This document shows, piece after piece, positions 50,887 through 64,000 of a stretch of 64,000 bases of DNA; position 1 is the first letter of the stretch, and each line of letters opens with the position of its first letter. The stretch comes from Antarctobacter sediminis (GTDB taxonomy: Bacteria; Pseudomonadota; Alphaproteobacteria; Rhodobacterales; Rhodobacteraceae): contig NZ_JAHUZG010000001.1 of NCBI RefSeq assembly GCF_019218285.1, forward strand, positions 806,001 through 870,000, in the 5' to 3' direction. Made by a program: the position numbers and the translations under genes. The notes under the pieces were generated by a model. It was not told the DNA's origin and made no database searches. It worked only from the letters and a program-made list of their open reading frames with translations.

Positions 50887-52251
50887 ATGACAGAGAAATT
50901 GCATATCGTCGGCGGCGGCATGGCCGGGTCCGAAGCGGCCTGGCAGGCTGCCAACTTGGGTGTCGAGGTGGTCCTGCACGAGATGCGCCCAAAGGTGAAA
51001 ACCTTTGCGCATCAGACTGGAAACCTTGGGGAAATGGTCTGCTCCAACTCGTTCCGCTCGGACGATTCCGAACAGAACGCGGTTGGGTTGCTGCATTGGG
51101 AGATGTTGCAAGCCGGTGGGCTGATCATGTCGACGGCCTATGACAAGCGCCTGCCCGCGGGCGGCGCGTTGGCCGTGGATCGAGAAGGATTTGCAGAGGC
51201 GGTGACCGCAAAGCTGCGGGCGCATCCCTCCATCCAGATTTCATACGACGAGGTGACCGACCTGCCGGACGAGGGGCAGTGGATTTTTGCCACCGGGCCG
51301 CTGACCTCTCCCGCCCTTGGCGACGCAATCCAGCGCGAGACCGGTTCGGACCGGTTGGCCTTTTTCGATGCCATCGCGCCCATTGTCTATGCCGAAAGCA
51401 TCGACATGTCCGTCGCCTGGCGGCAATCGCGCTATGACAAGGGCGAGACCGAAGAAGAGCAGAAAGCCTATCTTAACTGTCCGATGACAAGGGACCAGTA
51501 CGAGGCATTCATCGACGCGCTTCTGGCCGCCGACAAGACGGAATTCCACGAGGGTGAAACCGCGGGCTATTTCGATGGCTGCCTGCCTATCGAAGTGATG
51601 GCGGAACGCGGCCGTGAGACCCTGCGCCACGGTCCGATGAAACCGATTGGCCTGACAAATGCGCATAAACCCGAGGAAAAACCCTACGCCGTGGTCCAGC
51701 TGCGCCGGGACAATGCCCTGGGGACGCTATACAATATCGTCGGCTTTCAGACAAAGATGAAGTATGGCGCGCAAGCCTCTGTTTTCAAAATGATTCCCGG
51801 TCTGGAAAATGCCAGCTTTGCGCGTCTTGGCGGCATCCACCGCAATACGTTCCTGAACAGCCCGACGTTGCTGGACAACCAGATGCGTCTGCGCTCCAAG
51901 CCCAATATTCGCTTCGCCGGACAGGTCACCGGTGTCGAGGGTTACGTGGAATCCGCGGCAATGGGCCTGCTGGCCGGGCGCATGGCTGCGGCCGAAATCC
52001 TTGGCAAACCGATGCCCGAGGTTCCGCAGGACAGCGCCCATGGCGCCCTGATCCACCACATCACCGGTGGCGCCGAAGCCAAGACCTTTCAACCGATGAA
52101 CGTTAACTTTGGCCTGTTCCGCCCGCTGGAAGGGCTTCGCGGAGGACGCAAGGGCCGCCGGGAACGTTACAAAGGATATACAGACCGCGCGAAAGAGGTC
52201 TGGGGCGCGTGGCTGGCCGAACAAGGCCTTGACGAACAGGCGGCGGAGTAG
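50887..52251 (+). CDS. trmFO: Folate/FAD-dependent tRNA (uracil-54-C5)-methyltransferase
   Basis: 454 residues. FAD-binding [16 protein letters not shown] at the N-terminus, then [34 protein letters not shown] and the catalytic-site Cys region MVCSNSFRS are TrmFO hallmarks. It makes ribothymidine at U54 of the T-loop with methylene-tetrahydrofolate as the carbon donor. ATG 50887 is preferred; an ATG at 50878 adds three residues. The methyltransferase gene follows 12 bases on. Confidence 0.96.
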   Translation: MTEKLHIVGGGMAGSEAAWQAANLGVEVVLHEMRPKVKTFAHQTGNLGEMVCSNSFRSDDSEQNAVGLLHWEMLQAGGLIMSTAYDKRLPAGGALAVDREGFAEAVTAKLRAHPSIQISYDEVTDLPDEGQWIFATGPLTSPALGDAIQRETGSDRLAFFDAIAPIVYAESIDMSVAWRQSRYDKGETEEEQKAYLNCPMTRDQYEAFIDALLAADKTEFHEGETAGYFDGCLPIEVMAERGRETLRHGPMKPIGLTNAHKPEEKPYAVVQLRRDNALGTLYNIVGFQTKMKYGAQASVFKMIPGLENASFARLGGIHRNTFLNSPTLLDNQMRLRSKPNIRFAGQVTGVEGYVESAAMGLLAGRMAAAEILGKPMPEVPQDSAHGALIHHITGGAEAKTFQPMNVNFGLFRPLEGLRGGRKGRRERYKGYTDRAKEVWGAWLAEQGLDEQAAE

Positions 52252-52263
52252 AACCCTGACGGT

Positions 52264-52869
52264 ATGAGCGACGATCATTTCGACAAGGTCTACAAGGCGC
52301 GGAACGAGGCAGAGACTCGCGCGCTATATGACGACTGGGCCAAAACCTACGAGGCATCGGTCGAGGCAGAGGGCTATGCGACGCCGGGCCGATGCGCGGC
52401 GGCGCTTCATGCCTTCGTGACCAACCCGGACGCGCCGATACTCGATTTTGGCTGCGGCACGGGCTTGTCTGGACTGGCGCTGCGATTGGCCGGTTTCACC
52501 ACCATTGACGGTGTGGACCTGTCGCCGGGCATGCTGGAAAAAGCCGGCGAAAAGAACATCTACCGGAAACTCACCGCCATCGACCCGGATCAGCCGGTGC
52601 CGGGTGGCTACGCTGCGATTGCCGCAATCGGTGTGATCGGGCTGGGTGCCGCGCCTCTCTCTGCGCTCCAGCGGATTTTCGATGCTTTGGACACGGGTGA
52701 GAAATGCGTGTTTTCCTTCAATGATCACACATTGGAAGATCCGCAGTTTCAAGGCTGTGTCGACACGGTACTGGCCGAGGGCCGGTTTCGCGAACTGTTC
52801 CGGGAACATGGCGATCACCTGCCCGGACTTGACATGAAGTCCACCGTCTACGTTCTTGAAAAATTGTGA
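52264..52869 (+). CDS. Class I SAM-dependent methyltransferase
   Basis: 201 residues. Motif I is ILDFGCGTGLSGLAL; motif II/III is IDGVDLSPGMLEKAGEK, followed by YRKLTAIDPDQP and YAAIAAIGVIGLGAAP. The N-terminal YDDWAKTYEASVEAEGY resembles ubiquinone/WBSCR27-type methyltransferases. Substrate unknown. Its stop overlaps the gluQ GTG by four bases, so the two are translated together after trmFO. Confidence 0.82.
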   Translation: MSDDHFDKVYKARNEAETRALYDDWAKTYEASVEAEGYATPGRCAAALHAFVTNPDAPILDFGCGTGLSGLALRLAGFTTIDGVDLSPGMLEKAGEKNIYRKLTAIDPDQPVPGGYAAIAAIGVIGLGAAPLSALQRIFDALDTGEKCVFSFNDHTLEDPQFQGCVDTVLAEGRFRELFREHGDHLPGLDMKSTVYVLEKL

Positions 52870-53738
52870 CATTCACCACCCGCTTTGCACCGTCCCCAAC
52901 CGGTCCGCTGCATTTGGGGCACGCCTATTCTGCGCTGTTGGCGCATGATATGACGCGTCAGGCCAATGGACGCTTTCTGCTTCGGATCGAAGACATTGAC
53001 CACACCCGCTCTCGTCCCGCTTGGGAGCAGCAGATCTACGATGACCTGACATGGCTGGGTGTGACATGGGACGCGCCGCCGATGCGTCAATCGGACAGGC
53101 AAGCGGCCTATCGTGAAGGGTTGCACGACCTCTGGGCACGCGGCCTGCTCTATGCTTGCACCTGCACGCGCCGGGATATTGCCGCCGCCGTTTCGGCCCC
53201 CCAGGAAGGCGCAGAGCCGATGCATGGACCGGACGGACTGATCTATCCCGGCACCTGCCGTCACCGCTATCCGCGAAACACCGCACAACCGCCCGAAGGC
53301 ACCGCTCTGCGGCTGGACATGGAGGCCGCCCTTGCCAGCCTGAACGGGGCGTCTTTGCGCTATTGCGAAACAGGCCCGGCAGGCACCCGACCGGGACAGA
53401 CCATCGCGCCCCCTGCCCGTCACATGACTTTAAATATTGGCGATATCGTTCTGTCCAGAAAGGATTTTCTTGGATCGTACCACCTGTCGGTCGTGCTGGA
53501 CGATGCCGCACAGGGGATCACCGATGTGATCCGTGGACAGGATCTTGCCGACGCCACGGCGATCCACGTCCTGTTGCAGGCACTGCTTGGGTTGCCGACC
53601 CCGACCTACTTGCATCACCGCCTGATCCGGGACGAAACCGGGCGTCGCCTAGCCAAACGCGACGACGCCCGATCCATTGCCACCTACCGCGCCGAGGGGC
53701 TGTCACCCTCCGATATTCGCACGAAAGTCGGCTTGTAA
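52866..53738 (+). CDS. gluQ: Glutamyl-queuosine tRNA(Asp) synthetase
   Basis: 290 residues, a truncated glutamyl-tRNA synthetase without the anticodon-binding domain. TTRFAPSPTGPLHLGHAYSAL is the HIGH region, RIEDIDHTRSRP follows, a zinc site is formed by CTCTR (two Cys) and GTCRHRYP, and RRLAKRDDARSI is the KMSKS-like part. It attaches glutamate to queuosine at position 34 of tRNA-Asp. GTG 52866 overlaps the previous stop. It ends 15 bases from convergent hisI. Confidence 0.95.
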   Translation: MTFTTRFAPSPTGPLHLGHAYSALLAHDMTRQANGRFLLRIEDIDHTRSRPAWEQQIYDDLTWLGVTWDAPPMRQSDRQAAYREGLHDLWARGLLYACTCTRRDIAAAVSAPQEGAEPMHGPDGLIYPGTCRHRYPRNTAQPPEGTALRLDMEAALASLNGASLRYCETGPAGTRPGQTIAPPARHMTLNIGDIVLSRKDFLGSYHLSVVLDDAAQGITDVIRGQDLADATAIHVLLQALLGLPTPTYLHHRLIRDETGRRLAKRDDARSIATYRAEGLSPSDIRTKVGL

Positions 53739-53753
53739 GCTATTGCTTTAACT

Positions 53754-54113
53754 TTATTCCATCGGCTTCATCAGCTCGACTTCCTCGCCATCGCGCACGG
53801 CCGTGTAAAAACAGGACCGCCGATTGGTGTGGCAGGCCGGACCGGTCTGACGCACCAGCGCCAAGAGGCAATCCCGGTCACAATCGACCCGGAAATCCAC
53901 CAGTTCCTGGACATGCCCCGAGGTTTCGCCCTTGATCCAAAAGGCCTGCCGGGACCGCGACCAATAGGTGACACGCCCGGTTTCCAGCGTCTTGGCCACA
54001 GATTCGGCATTCATCCACGCCATCATCAGCACCTCGCCGCCATCGGCGTCCTGGGCAATGCAGGGGATCAGCCCGCTGTCGTCGTACTTTAGTGTAGAGG
54101 GATCAAAAGCCAT
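53754..54113 (-). CDS. hisI: Phosphoribosyl-AMP cyclohydrolase
   Basis: 119 residues, a stand-alone HisI without the HisE half. GEVLMMAWMNAESVAKTLETGRVTYWSRSRQAFWIKGETSGH is split by motif; DCDRDCLLALVRQTGPACHTNRRSCFY supplies the zinc/magnesium-binding Asp and Cys residues. It opens the adenine ring of PR-AMP, the third step of histidine synthesis. ATG 54113 is favoured by AAGG eight bases upstream; an ATG at 54131 lacks a ribosome site. Other his genes are absent. Confidence 0.96.
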   Translation of the reverse strand: MAFDPSTLKYDDSGLIPCIAQDADGGEVLMMAWMNAESVAKTLETGRVTYWSRSRQAFWIKGETSGHVQELVDFRVDCDRDCLLALVRQTGPACHTNRRSCFYTAVRDGEEVELMKPME

Positions 54114-54179
54114 GGGAAAAACCTTTTGCATCGGGGGACTCGCCGCCTATGTATGGGAGACCCGAAGCAGGAGAAAGCC

Positions 54180-54632
54180 ATGAGCGGCGAAACCGACCTG
54201 ATCAAACTCTATTCCGGTCGCATCCTCGAACTGGCGGCGGATATTCCGAACAACCAGCGGCTTGACGATCCGCAAGTCAGCGTCAAGAAGCGGTCGCCGC
54301 TGTGCGGGTCGACCGTGACCGTGGACCTGAGCATGCAGGACGGCAAGGTTTCTGCCTTTGGTCAGGACGTAAAGGCCTGCGCCCTCGGTCAAGCAGCGGC
54401 ATCGGTTGTCGGGTCGGCCATCGTCGGCCGCAGCGCCGAGGAAATCCTCGCCGCGCGCGATGCGCTGCGTGCCATGCTCAAGGAAGACGGCCCCACGCCG
54501 CCCGCCCCCTTTGACGGGCTCGAAGTCCTGCGCCCGGCGGCGGCCTACAAGAACCGCCATGCTTCGATCATGTTGGCGCTGGATGCGGCCAGCGAAGCCG
54601 TTCAGGAAGCCCGGGAAACGCATTCGGCTTAA
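54180..54632 (+). CDS. IscU-like iron-sulfur cluster scaffold protein
   Basis: 150 residues. The scaffold signature has KLYSGRILELAADIP, a first Cys in SPLCGSTVTVDLSM and a second in KACALGQAAASV; a third Cys in the usual place is not present. NCBI-type annotation calls such alphaproteobacterial proteins iron-sulfur assembly scaffold; whether it carries clusters with two cysteines is unproved. AGGAG lies six bases before ATG 54180. It is divergent from hisI and 49 bases upstream of the chemoreceptor. Confidence 0.8.
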   Translation: MSGETDLIKLYSGRILELAADIPNNQRLDDPQVSVKKRSPLCGSTVTVDLSMQDGKVSAFGQDVKACALGQAAASVVGSAIVGRSAEEILAARDALRAMLKEDGPTPPAPFDGLEVLRPAAAYKNRHASIMLALDAASEAVQEARETHSA

Positions 54633-54681
54633 CCCTCTGTTGGTCTTCCTGCCGTAGGCAGGCAGAAAACAGAGGCACGCC

Positions 54682-56085
54682 ATGCAGCACCCCCAGAATC
54701 TGACCACACCTGACCAGACACAGGAACTTGCCCAGTTGACCGAGGCCGCCAGCGGGCTTGGCCGCGAAACCGTGGACATCGGCGGCTTTCTTCAGGATCT
54801 GGACAACCGGTGCCAACAGCAACTGTCTGAACTGTCAGACGCGGGCCAACAGACGGCGACCCTTGCCGAAGTCAGCGCACGCATGTTGCAAGCCGTGGAC
54901 CAGATGGCGGGCACGGCGGACGAAACACTTGGCCGGGTCCAATCTTCGGTGCGCATGATCGGAGAAAGCGGCCAGAACTCACAAGTTCTTGCGGAGTGGG
55001 TCCGTTCTGTCCACGCAGGCAGCGCCGAGGTCGAGGAGATGCTGAACGCGGTCCAAAGCTCGAACACGCTGATTTCGGACATCGCCTGGCAGGTTCACAT
55101 CCTTGCCGTCAACGCCAAGATCGAGGCCGCGCGCGCCGGGCAGGCTGGCAAAGGTTTTGCCATCGTTGCGGAATCCGTCAAGGATCTCAGTCAGAAGACC
55201 GCAGATGCGGCGCAGAAGATCGATGAAACGGTGGCGCGTCTTTCCGAGTGGATGTCGCGCCTGCACAATGAGGCGCGGACAACGGCGCAACAGGCCGACA
55301 GCGTCTTGTCGCAGGCCGGTGAAACCGATCATGCGCTGGCCGACATCCAGCAAGGTATCGGCACGCTGCGGGACGGGGCTCAGGGACTGTCGACAGAGGC
55401 AGAACAGGCACGCGCAGCAGTGGACAGCACCCGCGCCGGTGTCGACCGCATCTCAGCCTCTGTCACCAAGGTGGCCGCCGGCGTGGATGAGGCTTCGCGC
55501 CGCTGTTTCAGCCTGATCGACACCTCGGAAGAGATCCTGCAACACGCTGTGGCGCTTGGTGGCAACGGCGCGGACGGCGCTATGATCACGCTGGTGCAGG
55601 ATCTGGCCGGACAGGTGGCGCAGGCCATGACCCGGGCACTGGACAAGGGGCGCATTACCGAAAGCGACCTGTTCGCGCGCCAGTATCGCCCCATCCCGGG
55701 CACAGATCCGGAACAGGTGCTGGCCCCGTTCACCCGTCTGACAGATGAAATCCTGCCGCCCATCCAGGACCCGGTTCTGCAACAGGACACACGGATCGTC
55801 TTTTGCGCAGCCGTGGATCAGAATGGTTATCTGCCAACCCATAACCGCCAGTTTTCGCACCCGCAGGGACAGGATCCGGTCTGGAACGCCGCCCACTGCC
55901 GCAATCGACGCATGTTCGATGACCGTGTCGGGTTGAAAGCCGGGCGCAGCACCAAGCCGTTCCTTTTGCAGGTCTATCGACGCGACATGGGCGGTGAAAC
56001 CTTTGTTATGATGAAAGATCTGTCTGCCCCGATCACCGTCCGCGGTCGCCATTGGGGCGGCCTGCGCCTCGCCTACAAGTTCTGA
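54682..56085 (+). CDS. Soluble methyl-accepting chemotaxis protein
   Basis: 467 residues with no signal peptide or membrane helix. The helical signalling hairpin shows [23 protein letters not shown] then [17 protein letters not shown], the site that binds CheA/CheW. From about residue 330 a separate C-terminal domain follows, with [48 protein letters not shown] and a [30 protein letters not shown] end, a sensor-like module known on other alphaproteobacterial receptors. It would sense a cytosolic signal. No che or fla genes are nearby. Confidence 0.88.
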   Translation: MQHPQNLTTPDQTQELAQLTEAASGLGRETVDIGGFLQDLDNRCQQQLSELSDAGQQTATLAEVSARMLQAVDQMAGTADETLGRVQSSVRMIGESGQNSQVLAEWVRSVHAGSAEVEEMLNAVQSSNTLISDIAWQVHILAVNAKIEAARAGQAGKGFAIVAESVKDLSQKTADAAQKIDETVARLSEWMSRLHNEARTTAQQADSVLSQAGETDHALADIQQGIGTLRDGAQGLSTEAEQARAAVDSTRAGVDRISASVTKVAAGVDEASRRCFSLIDTSEEILQHAVALGGNGADGAMITLVQDLAGQVAQAMTRALDKGRITESDLFARQYRPIPGTDPEQVLAPFTRLTDEILPPIQDPVLQQDTRIVFCAAVDQNGYLPTHNRQFSHPQGQDPVWNAAHCRNRRMFDDRVGLKAGRSTKPFLLQVYRRDMGGETFVMMKDLSAPITVRGRHWGGLRLAYKF

Positions 56086-56094
56086 GCGGCCCAT

Positions 56095-56133
56095 AAAAAA
56101 GCCGCCGCTCTCCGGGACAGGGAGGGCGGCGGC
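56095..56133 (-). terminator. Rho-independent terminator of the 40-residue peptide gene
   Basis: On the - strand GCCGCCGC ... GCGGCGGC with further inner pairs, followed by TTTTTT (56095-56100). It faces the + strand chemoreceptor stop. Confidence 0.8.
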
Positions 56134-56270
56134 AAGGGGCGTGTCGCTCCATAGACCCGGGGGTGTGATCGGTCACAGGCAGGCAAACCGACTTGGGGAC
56201 AGGTGGCACATCGGGACAGGAGATGTGCAAAGACCCCGGGCTACAGACACGCAGGCAGAAACCGGAAAAC

Positions 56271-56393
56271 TCAGAGAACGGATGGCAGGTGCAACGCCCC
56301 GAAGAAGATCACCACCAAGGACATGGCGCCCAGCGTATCCTGCCACAGCGTGGCGTGCTGGCGCTGAAGGGCGGTCTTGACGGTATCGATCAT
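56271..56393 (-). CDS. 40-residue single-span membrane peptide
   Basis: An amphipathic start (MIDTVKTALQRQHATLWQD), a helix (TLGAMSLVVIFFGALHL) and a PSVL tail. GGAG seven bases before the ATG, an AT-rich regulatory region upstream with three TGTTCTCA-type sites, and a strong terminator 138 bases downstream all support a real gene. I recall similar short proteins in Rhodobacterales genomes but cannot name a family. It probably inserts in the inner membrane; a regulatory or stress role is possible. Confidence 0.65.
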   Translation of the reverse strand: MIDTVKTALQRQHATLWQDTLGAMSLVVIFFGALHLPSVL

Positions 56394-56426
56394 GGCGCTG
56401 CTCCAATGTTCCGTTTGTTGACCCTT

Positions 56427-56480
56427 TGTTCTCATATTCTTAACGTCGTGTAAAGAACTTAATGAGAACATTTGAGAACA
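56427..56480. promoter_or_regulatory. Triple TGTTCTCA sites upstream of the 40-residue peptide gene
   Basis: TGTTCTCAT (56427-56435) is inverted exactly as ATGAGAACA (56462-56470), and TTGAGAACA follows at 56472-56480, ten bases further on. TTAA-N7-TAAA (56440-56454), close to a CtrA site, lies in the middle. The stretch is far richer in A and T than the rest of the window. Confidence 0.5.
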
Positions 56481-56579
56481 AATTGAGCTCAAGCGGTAAA
56501 CAGGCTGGAAACCAAGCGCGCGCTGCCTTGGTCGCCACCTCTTGTGTGCCCCCGGACGATGCACCGGAACAGGGATGGA

Positions 56580-60946
<4,367 letters not shown>

Positions 60947-60991
60947 TCACTTGTCAGAGTGATAGGCGCGCCGCGTGGCAAGGTCCAGCGT

Positions 60992-61708
60992 TCAGCCGTT
61001 TGCGGCGATGGCCTTGGGCTCATCCTGACTGGGTTCTGGATCGCGCAGCACATAGCCGCGGCCCCAGACCGTTTCGATGTAATTGTCATCGCCCGTCGCC
61101 TCGGACAGCTTTTTGCGCAACTTGCAGATAAAGACGTCGATGATCTTCAGTTCCGGTTCGTCCATACCGCCGTACAGATGATTGAGGAACATCTCTTTGG
61201 TCAAGGTCGTTCCCTTGCGCAAAGACAGCAGTTCCAGCATCTGGTATTCCTTGCCGGTCAGGTGCACCGGCTTGCTGGCCACCTCCACCGTTTTCGCGTC
61301 AAGGTTGACCGAGATCTTGCCGGTTCGAATGATCGACTGCGAGTGCCCCTTGGACCGCCGAATGATCGCGTGGATGCGCGCCACCAGTTCATCGCGGTGG
61401 AAAGGCTTGGTCATGTAGTCGTCCGCGCCAAAGCCGAAACCCTTGATCTTGGACTGGGTGTCATCCTCGCCGGTCAGGATCAGGATCGGCGTGTCGATCC
61501 GTGCCACGCGCAACTGCCGCAGAACCTCGTGTCCGTTCATGTCCGGCAGGTTGAGATCCAGCAAAATAAGGTCGTAATCGTAGAGCTTTGCCAGATCGAT
61601 CCCTTCTTCGCCCATGTCGGTGGAATAGACGTTGAGGTTCGCGTGGCTCAGCATCAACTCGATGCTTTTCGACGTGGTCGGATCATCTTCAACCAACAGG
61701 ATGCGCAT
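60992..61708 (-). CDS. ctrA: Cell-cycle response regulator CtrA
   Basis: 238 residues, OmpR type. The phosphoacceptor is Asp51 ([13 protein letters not shown]), with K and T pocket residues in LILTGEDD and DYMTKPFH. The DNA-binding half ([54 protein letters not shown], in parts) is practically the same as in Caulobacter CtrA. In Rhodobacterales it controls motility, quorum-linked traits and gene transfer agents rather than being essential. GGAGA precedes ATG 61708. A CtrA-like site upstream suggests autoregulation, and the inhibitor sciP is the next gene upstream. Confidence 0.97.
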   Translation of the reverse strand: MRILLVEDDPTTSKSIELMLSHANLNVYSTDMGEEGIDLAKLYDYDLILLDLNLPDMNGHEVLRQLRVARIDTPILILTGEDDTQSKIKGFGFGADDYMTKPFHRDELVARIHAIIRRSKGHSQSIIRTGKISVNLDAKTVEVASKPVHLTGKEYQMLELLSLRKGTTLTKEMFLNHLYGGMDEPELKIIDVFICKLRKKLSEATGDDNYIETVWGRGYVLRDPEPSQDEPKAIAANG

Positions 61709-61760
61709 GTGCTGTCTCCAGGCAATGTCTTCGGGTTGAACTCAAGTTGCGCGAAAAAGG

Positions 61761-61775
61761 TTAACGCCCCCTTAC
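61761..61775. promoter_or_regulatory. CtrA-like box upstream of ctrA
   Basis: TTAA-CGCCCCC-TTAC matches TTAA-N7-TTAA in seven of eight bases, 53 bases before the ctrA start. Autoregulation is a known feature of ctrA in relatives. Confidence 0.55.
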
Positions 61776-61802
61776 CATAACTGCCCGCTTTAAGATTTCA
61801 AC

Positions 61803-62081
61803 TCATGGTTGACGATATTTTTGCACCCGGGTGACCTTCAAGGCGTCCTCACCGTGTTGCGTCGCGGCCTTGACCCACTCCAGCAGTTCCTCGTCACTCA
61901 GGCTGTAGCGGTCCTTGGCCTGATCATGGGTCAAGAGCCCGAATGTCACCGCCTTGACCACCGCCGCCTTGCGAGAAGCCACCCACCGGCGGGTTTCCTT
62001 CGGAGGCAGATCGGCGCGGGTCATCGTGCTGCCATCGGGAAGCCTGACCGCGCGCGGACCGTCGATCTTCTTGAGAAACAT
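61803..62081 (-). CDS. sciP: CtrA inhibitor SciP (DUF1153)
   Basis: 92 residues. The DUF1153 pattern LKKIDGPRAVRLPDGSTMTRADLPP, RRWVASRKAAVVKAVTFGLLT and YSLSDEELLEWVKAATQHGEDALKVTRVQKYRQ covers nearly the whole protein, including a helix-turn-helix. In Caulobacter SciP binds CtrA-bound promoters and blocks transcription. GGAG eight bases before ATG 62081 chose the start; an open frame extends upstream to 62129. It sits 94 bases upstream of ctrA, so activator and inhibitor are neighbours. Confidence 0.92.
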   Translation of the reverse strand: MFLKKIDGPRAVRLPDGSTMTRADLPPKETRRWVASRKAAVVKAVTFGLLTHDQAKDRYSLSDEELLEWVKAATQHGEDALKVTRVQKYRQP

Positions 62082-62129
62082 GCTGCCAACTCCAAAAACT
62101 GCGTTGGAAGGCATAAAGCCACGCGGCAC

Positions 62130-62144
62130 TTAACGACGACTGAA
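62130..62144. promoter_or_regulatory. CtrA-like box upstream of sciP
   Basis: TTAA-CGACGAC-TGAA matches the CtrA consensus in seven of eight bases. It lies 49 bases upstream of sciP and also close to the mnmA promoter. Confidence 0.4.
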
Positions 62145-62152
62145 ACGCCCCC

Positions 62153-62180
62153 TTGAGAGTATTTCGGATTTTCCTATATT
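62153..62180 (+). promoter_or_regulatory. Sigma-70 promoter of mnmA
   Basis: TTGAGA (62153-62158), 16-base spacer, TATATT (62175-62180), 25 bases upstream of the ATG. Confidence 0.65.
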
Positions 62181-62205
62181 CCCCGGCATTCCAAGGAGAG
62201 ACGTC

Positions 62206-63348
62206 ATGCCGCTCGACACGCGCCCGCTGAATTCGCTGGGCCTGCCCAAACCGCCGTCCGAAACCCGTGTCGTCGTCGCCATGTCCGGCGGCGTGGACAG
62301 TTCCGTGGTGGCCGCCATGCTGAAGGAAGAAGGCTATGATGTGGTCGGCGTGACCCTTCAGCTTTATGACCACGGCGCGGCGCTGGCCAAGAAAGGCGCC
62401 TGCTGCGCGGGAATCGACATCCACGATGCGCGCCGCGTGGCGGAATCCATGGGATTCCCGCATTACGTTCTGGACTATGAAAACATCTTCCGCGAGGCGG
62501 TGATCGACGAATTCGCCGACAGCTACCTTGGCGGCGCAACGCCGGTGCCCTGTATCCGCTGCAATGAACGCGTCAAGTTCAAGGACCTTCTGGAAACCGC
62601 CAAGGATCTGGATGCCGATTGCATGGCCACCGGCCATTACATCCAGCGCAAACAAGGCGCGCATGGCCCCGAGCTGCATTCGGCCGAAGACGCCTCGCGC
62701 GACCAAAGCTATTTCCTGTTCTCGACCACACCGGAGCAGTTGGATTTCCTGCGTTTCCCGCTGGGCCACCTGCCCTCCAAGGACGAAACCCGCGCGCTGG
62801 CGGCGAAATATGGTCTGAGCGTGGCGATGAAGCCCGACAGTCAGGACATCTGCTTTGTTCCCGACGGCAACTACGCCGCCGTGATCGAAAAGCTGCGCCC
62901 CGGCGCTGCCGAACCGGGTGAGATCGTCCATGCGGACGGCCGCGTTCTGGGTGAACACAATGGCGTCATCCATTACACCATCGGCCAGCGGCGCGGCCTT
63001 GGCATCGGTGGCCTGTCCGATCCGCTCTACGTGGTGAAACTGGACGTCGAGAACCGCAAGGTGGTGGTCGGCCCGAAAGAGATGTTGGCCACACGCAAGA
63101 TTCCCGTGCGCGAAATCAACTGGCTGGGTGACGATCCCTTCACCAGCCGCGACGAATGGGAACTGCTGGTCAAGGTCCGCTCAACCCGCCCCCCGCGTGA
63201 GGCCGTCATCCGCCCGATTTCGGACACCGAGGCCGAAATCGAATTGCTGGTGGCCGAAGAGGGCGTCAGCCCGGGGCAGGCCTGCGTTTTCTACGCGCCC
63301 GAGGGCTCACGCATCTTCGGCGGCGGCTGGATCTGGCGCGGATACTGA
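62206..63348 (+). CDS. mnmA: tRNA-specific 2-thiouridylase MnmA
   Basis: 380 residues. The PP-loop [18 protein letters not shown] binds [20 protein letters not shown] follows; the first catalytic Cys is in [14 protein letters not shown] and the second in [12 protein letters not shown]. It thiolates U34 of tRNAs for Lys, Glu and Gln. AAGGAGAG lies eight bases before ATG 62206, a sigma-70 promoter stands upstream and a terminator at 63408 closes the unit. It is divergent from sciP. Confidence 0.97.
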   Translation: MPLDTRPLNSLGLPKPPSETRVVVAMSGGVDSSVVAAMLKEEGYDVVGVTLQLYDHGAALAKKGACCAGIDIHDARRVAESMGFPHYVLDYENIFREAVIDEFADSYLGGATPVPCIRCNERVKFKDLLETAKDLDADCMATGHYIQRKQGAHGPELHSAEDASRDQSYFLFSTTPEQLDFLRFPLGHLPSKDETRALAAKYGLSVAMKPDSQDICFVPDGNYAAVIEKLRPGAAEPGEIVHADGRVLGEHNGVIHYTIGQRRGLGIGGLSDPLYVVKLDVENRKVVVGPKEMLATRKIPVREINWLGDDPFTSRDEWELLVKVRSTRPPREAVIRPISDTEAEIELLVAEEGVSPGQACVFYAPEGSRIFGGGWIWRGY

Positions 63349-63407
63349 CCCGCAAAGCCACCCTCTGCGGGCTTCTGCCCGAAGCCCCTGCCACCGGTTA
63401 ACAATCA

Positions 63408-63436
63408 CCGCGCCCCCATGTCCGGGGCGCGGTTTT
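63408..63436. terminator. Terminator between mnmA and phoD
   Basis: CCGCGCCCC and GGGGCGCGG around a seven-base loop, followed by TTTTCTTT on the + strand, in the convergent gap. Confidence 0.82.
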
Positions 63437-63457
63437 CTTTCCAAAGGAAGCTTGGCG

Positions 63458-64000
63458 TCAGGCGCGTTCCGGGTCCAGCGTGACCGACCAAAGCTCGACA
63501 TCCGCGCGATCCATCAGGCGCACTTTCATCTGCTCGGTGGCACCGTCGATATCCACGAGACCAAAGAACTGTAGCCCCATCGACGGCGGCAGGTTCGCGC
63601 CCTGCTCGGCAGTCGGCGCTTTTACGAATTTCACTTCGGGGCCAAAAGTCATGTCCAGACCGTTGGGGCCAAAAGTGCCCGCGTGGATCGGCCCCGAAAC
63701 GAATTCCCAGAACGGTTCAAAGTCCTGAAAAGCCGCCCGGTCGGGCGAATAATGATGCGCCGCCGTGTAATGCACATCGGCGGTCAGCCAGACCGTGTTC
63801 TTGACGCCCGCCGTCTTGATAAAGCGCAGAAGGTCCGCAATTTCCAACTCACGGCCCTTGGCATCGCCGTCGTCACCGTTTGCGATGGCTTCGACACCGG
63901 ATTGCGTGGCCCACTGATCCCAGACAATGACACCGATCGGCATATCCGAGGCGATCACTTTCCAAGTGGCATCGGATTGCGCCAGCTCCCGCTTCAGCCA
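63458..64000 (-). CDS. phoD: PhoD-family alkaline phosphatase, C-terminal part
   Basis: The last 180 codons are in the window; the start lies beyond 64000. Visible PhoD features are VWDQWATQSGVE, IKTAGVKNTVWLTADVHYTAAHHYSPDRA (Asp and His metal ligands) and FWEFVSGPIHAGTFGP. PhoD is a secreted, Tat-exported, calcium/iron-dependent phosphodiesterase-phosphatase that releases phosphate outside the cytosol. It is convergent with mnmA. The N-terminal half and signal cannot be checked here. Confidence 0.85.
   Translation of the reverse strand, partial: WLKRELAQSDATWKVIASDMPIGVIVWDQWATQSGVEAIANGDDGDAKGRELEIADLLRFIKTAGVKNTVWLTADVHYTAAHHYSPDRAAFQDFEPFWEFVSGPIHAGTFGPNGLDMTFGPEVKFVKAPTAEQGANLPPSMGLQFFGLVDIDGATEQMKVRLMDRADVELWSVTLDPERA

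Noticed and set aside
56466-56479. LexA box (GAAC-N7-GAAC) at the AT-rich block
   Set aside because: The two GAAC are spaced by six bases, not seven, so the alphaproteobacterial SOS box does not fit.

Overview
The window is a high-GC alphaproteobacterial chromosome segment, most likely from the Rhodobacteraceae (Roseobacter group). Pointers are a CtrA cell-cycle regulator next to its small inhibitor SciP, a DUF1476 zeta-type ATP synthase inhibitor, an IalB-family protein, an acetyl-type MetA, DctB/DctD, a tRNA with TTGACC-type promoter, and GC-rich hairpin repeats with conserved tails. Genes are dense, on both strands, with many 1-4 nt stop/start overlaps.

Layout: 1-9.3 kb carries the end of gpt, a divergent qorB/HxlR pair, an aminotransferase, ppiD-trpE, sufE, a lipoprotein and rnd. 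9.3-12.6 kb has purM-DUF1963-purN and a peroxiredoxin. 12.7-18.3 kb has a CAU tRNA, a large secreted protein, a HerA-like ATPase, a 449-nt gap with two orphan terminators (candidate small RNAs), ialB and DUF808. 18.5-24.5 kb has gap, ydeI-dctD-dctB and purQ/purS. 24.6-32.1 kb is the accessory part: three related secreted trypsin-like proteases (two intact with different C-terminal modules, one broken) lie between purS and purC, followed by a frameshifted RraB-like gene. 33-44 kb has the zeta inhibitor, two EamA transporters, a FadL porin, metA, ppk2, a TetR regulator, a sulfotransferase and a glycosyltransferase. 44-49 kb has rplM-rpsI, a zinc-ribbon pair and speD/speE. 48.7-56 kb has two crotonases, a thioesterase, trmFO, a methyltransferase, gluQ, hisI, an IscU-like scaffold and a soluble chemoreceptor. 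56-64 kb has a 40-residue membrane peptide, recG-ligA, ctrA-sciP, mnmA and the end of a PhoD phosphatase.

How the genes work together: purine synthesis is represented by purM, purN, purQ, purS and purC in three groups on one strand. Polyamine synthesis (speD, speE), tRNA modification (mnmA, trmFO, gluQ), genome maintenance (recG, ligA, HerA-like) and dicarboxylate sensing (dctB, dctD) form small functional groups. ctrA and sciP form a regulatory unit with CtrA-like sites.

The most interesting material is the modular secreted protease cluster, the pair of small-RNA candidates at 16.28-16.52 kb, a DctD-like regulator without the GAFTGA loop, and several well-formed palindromes in promoter regions (gap, fadL, peroxiredoxin, the 40-residue peptide). 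No CRISPR array, prophage, insertion sequence or rRNA was seen.
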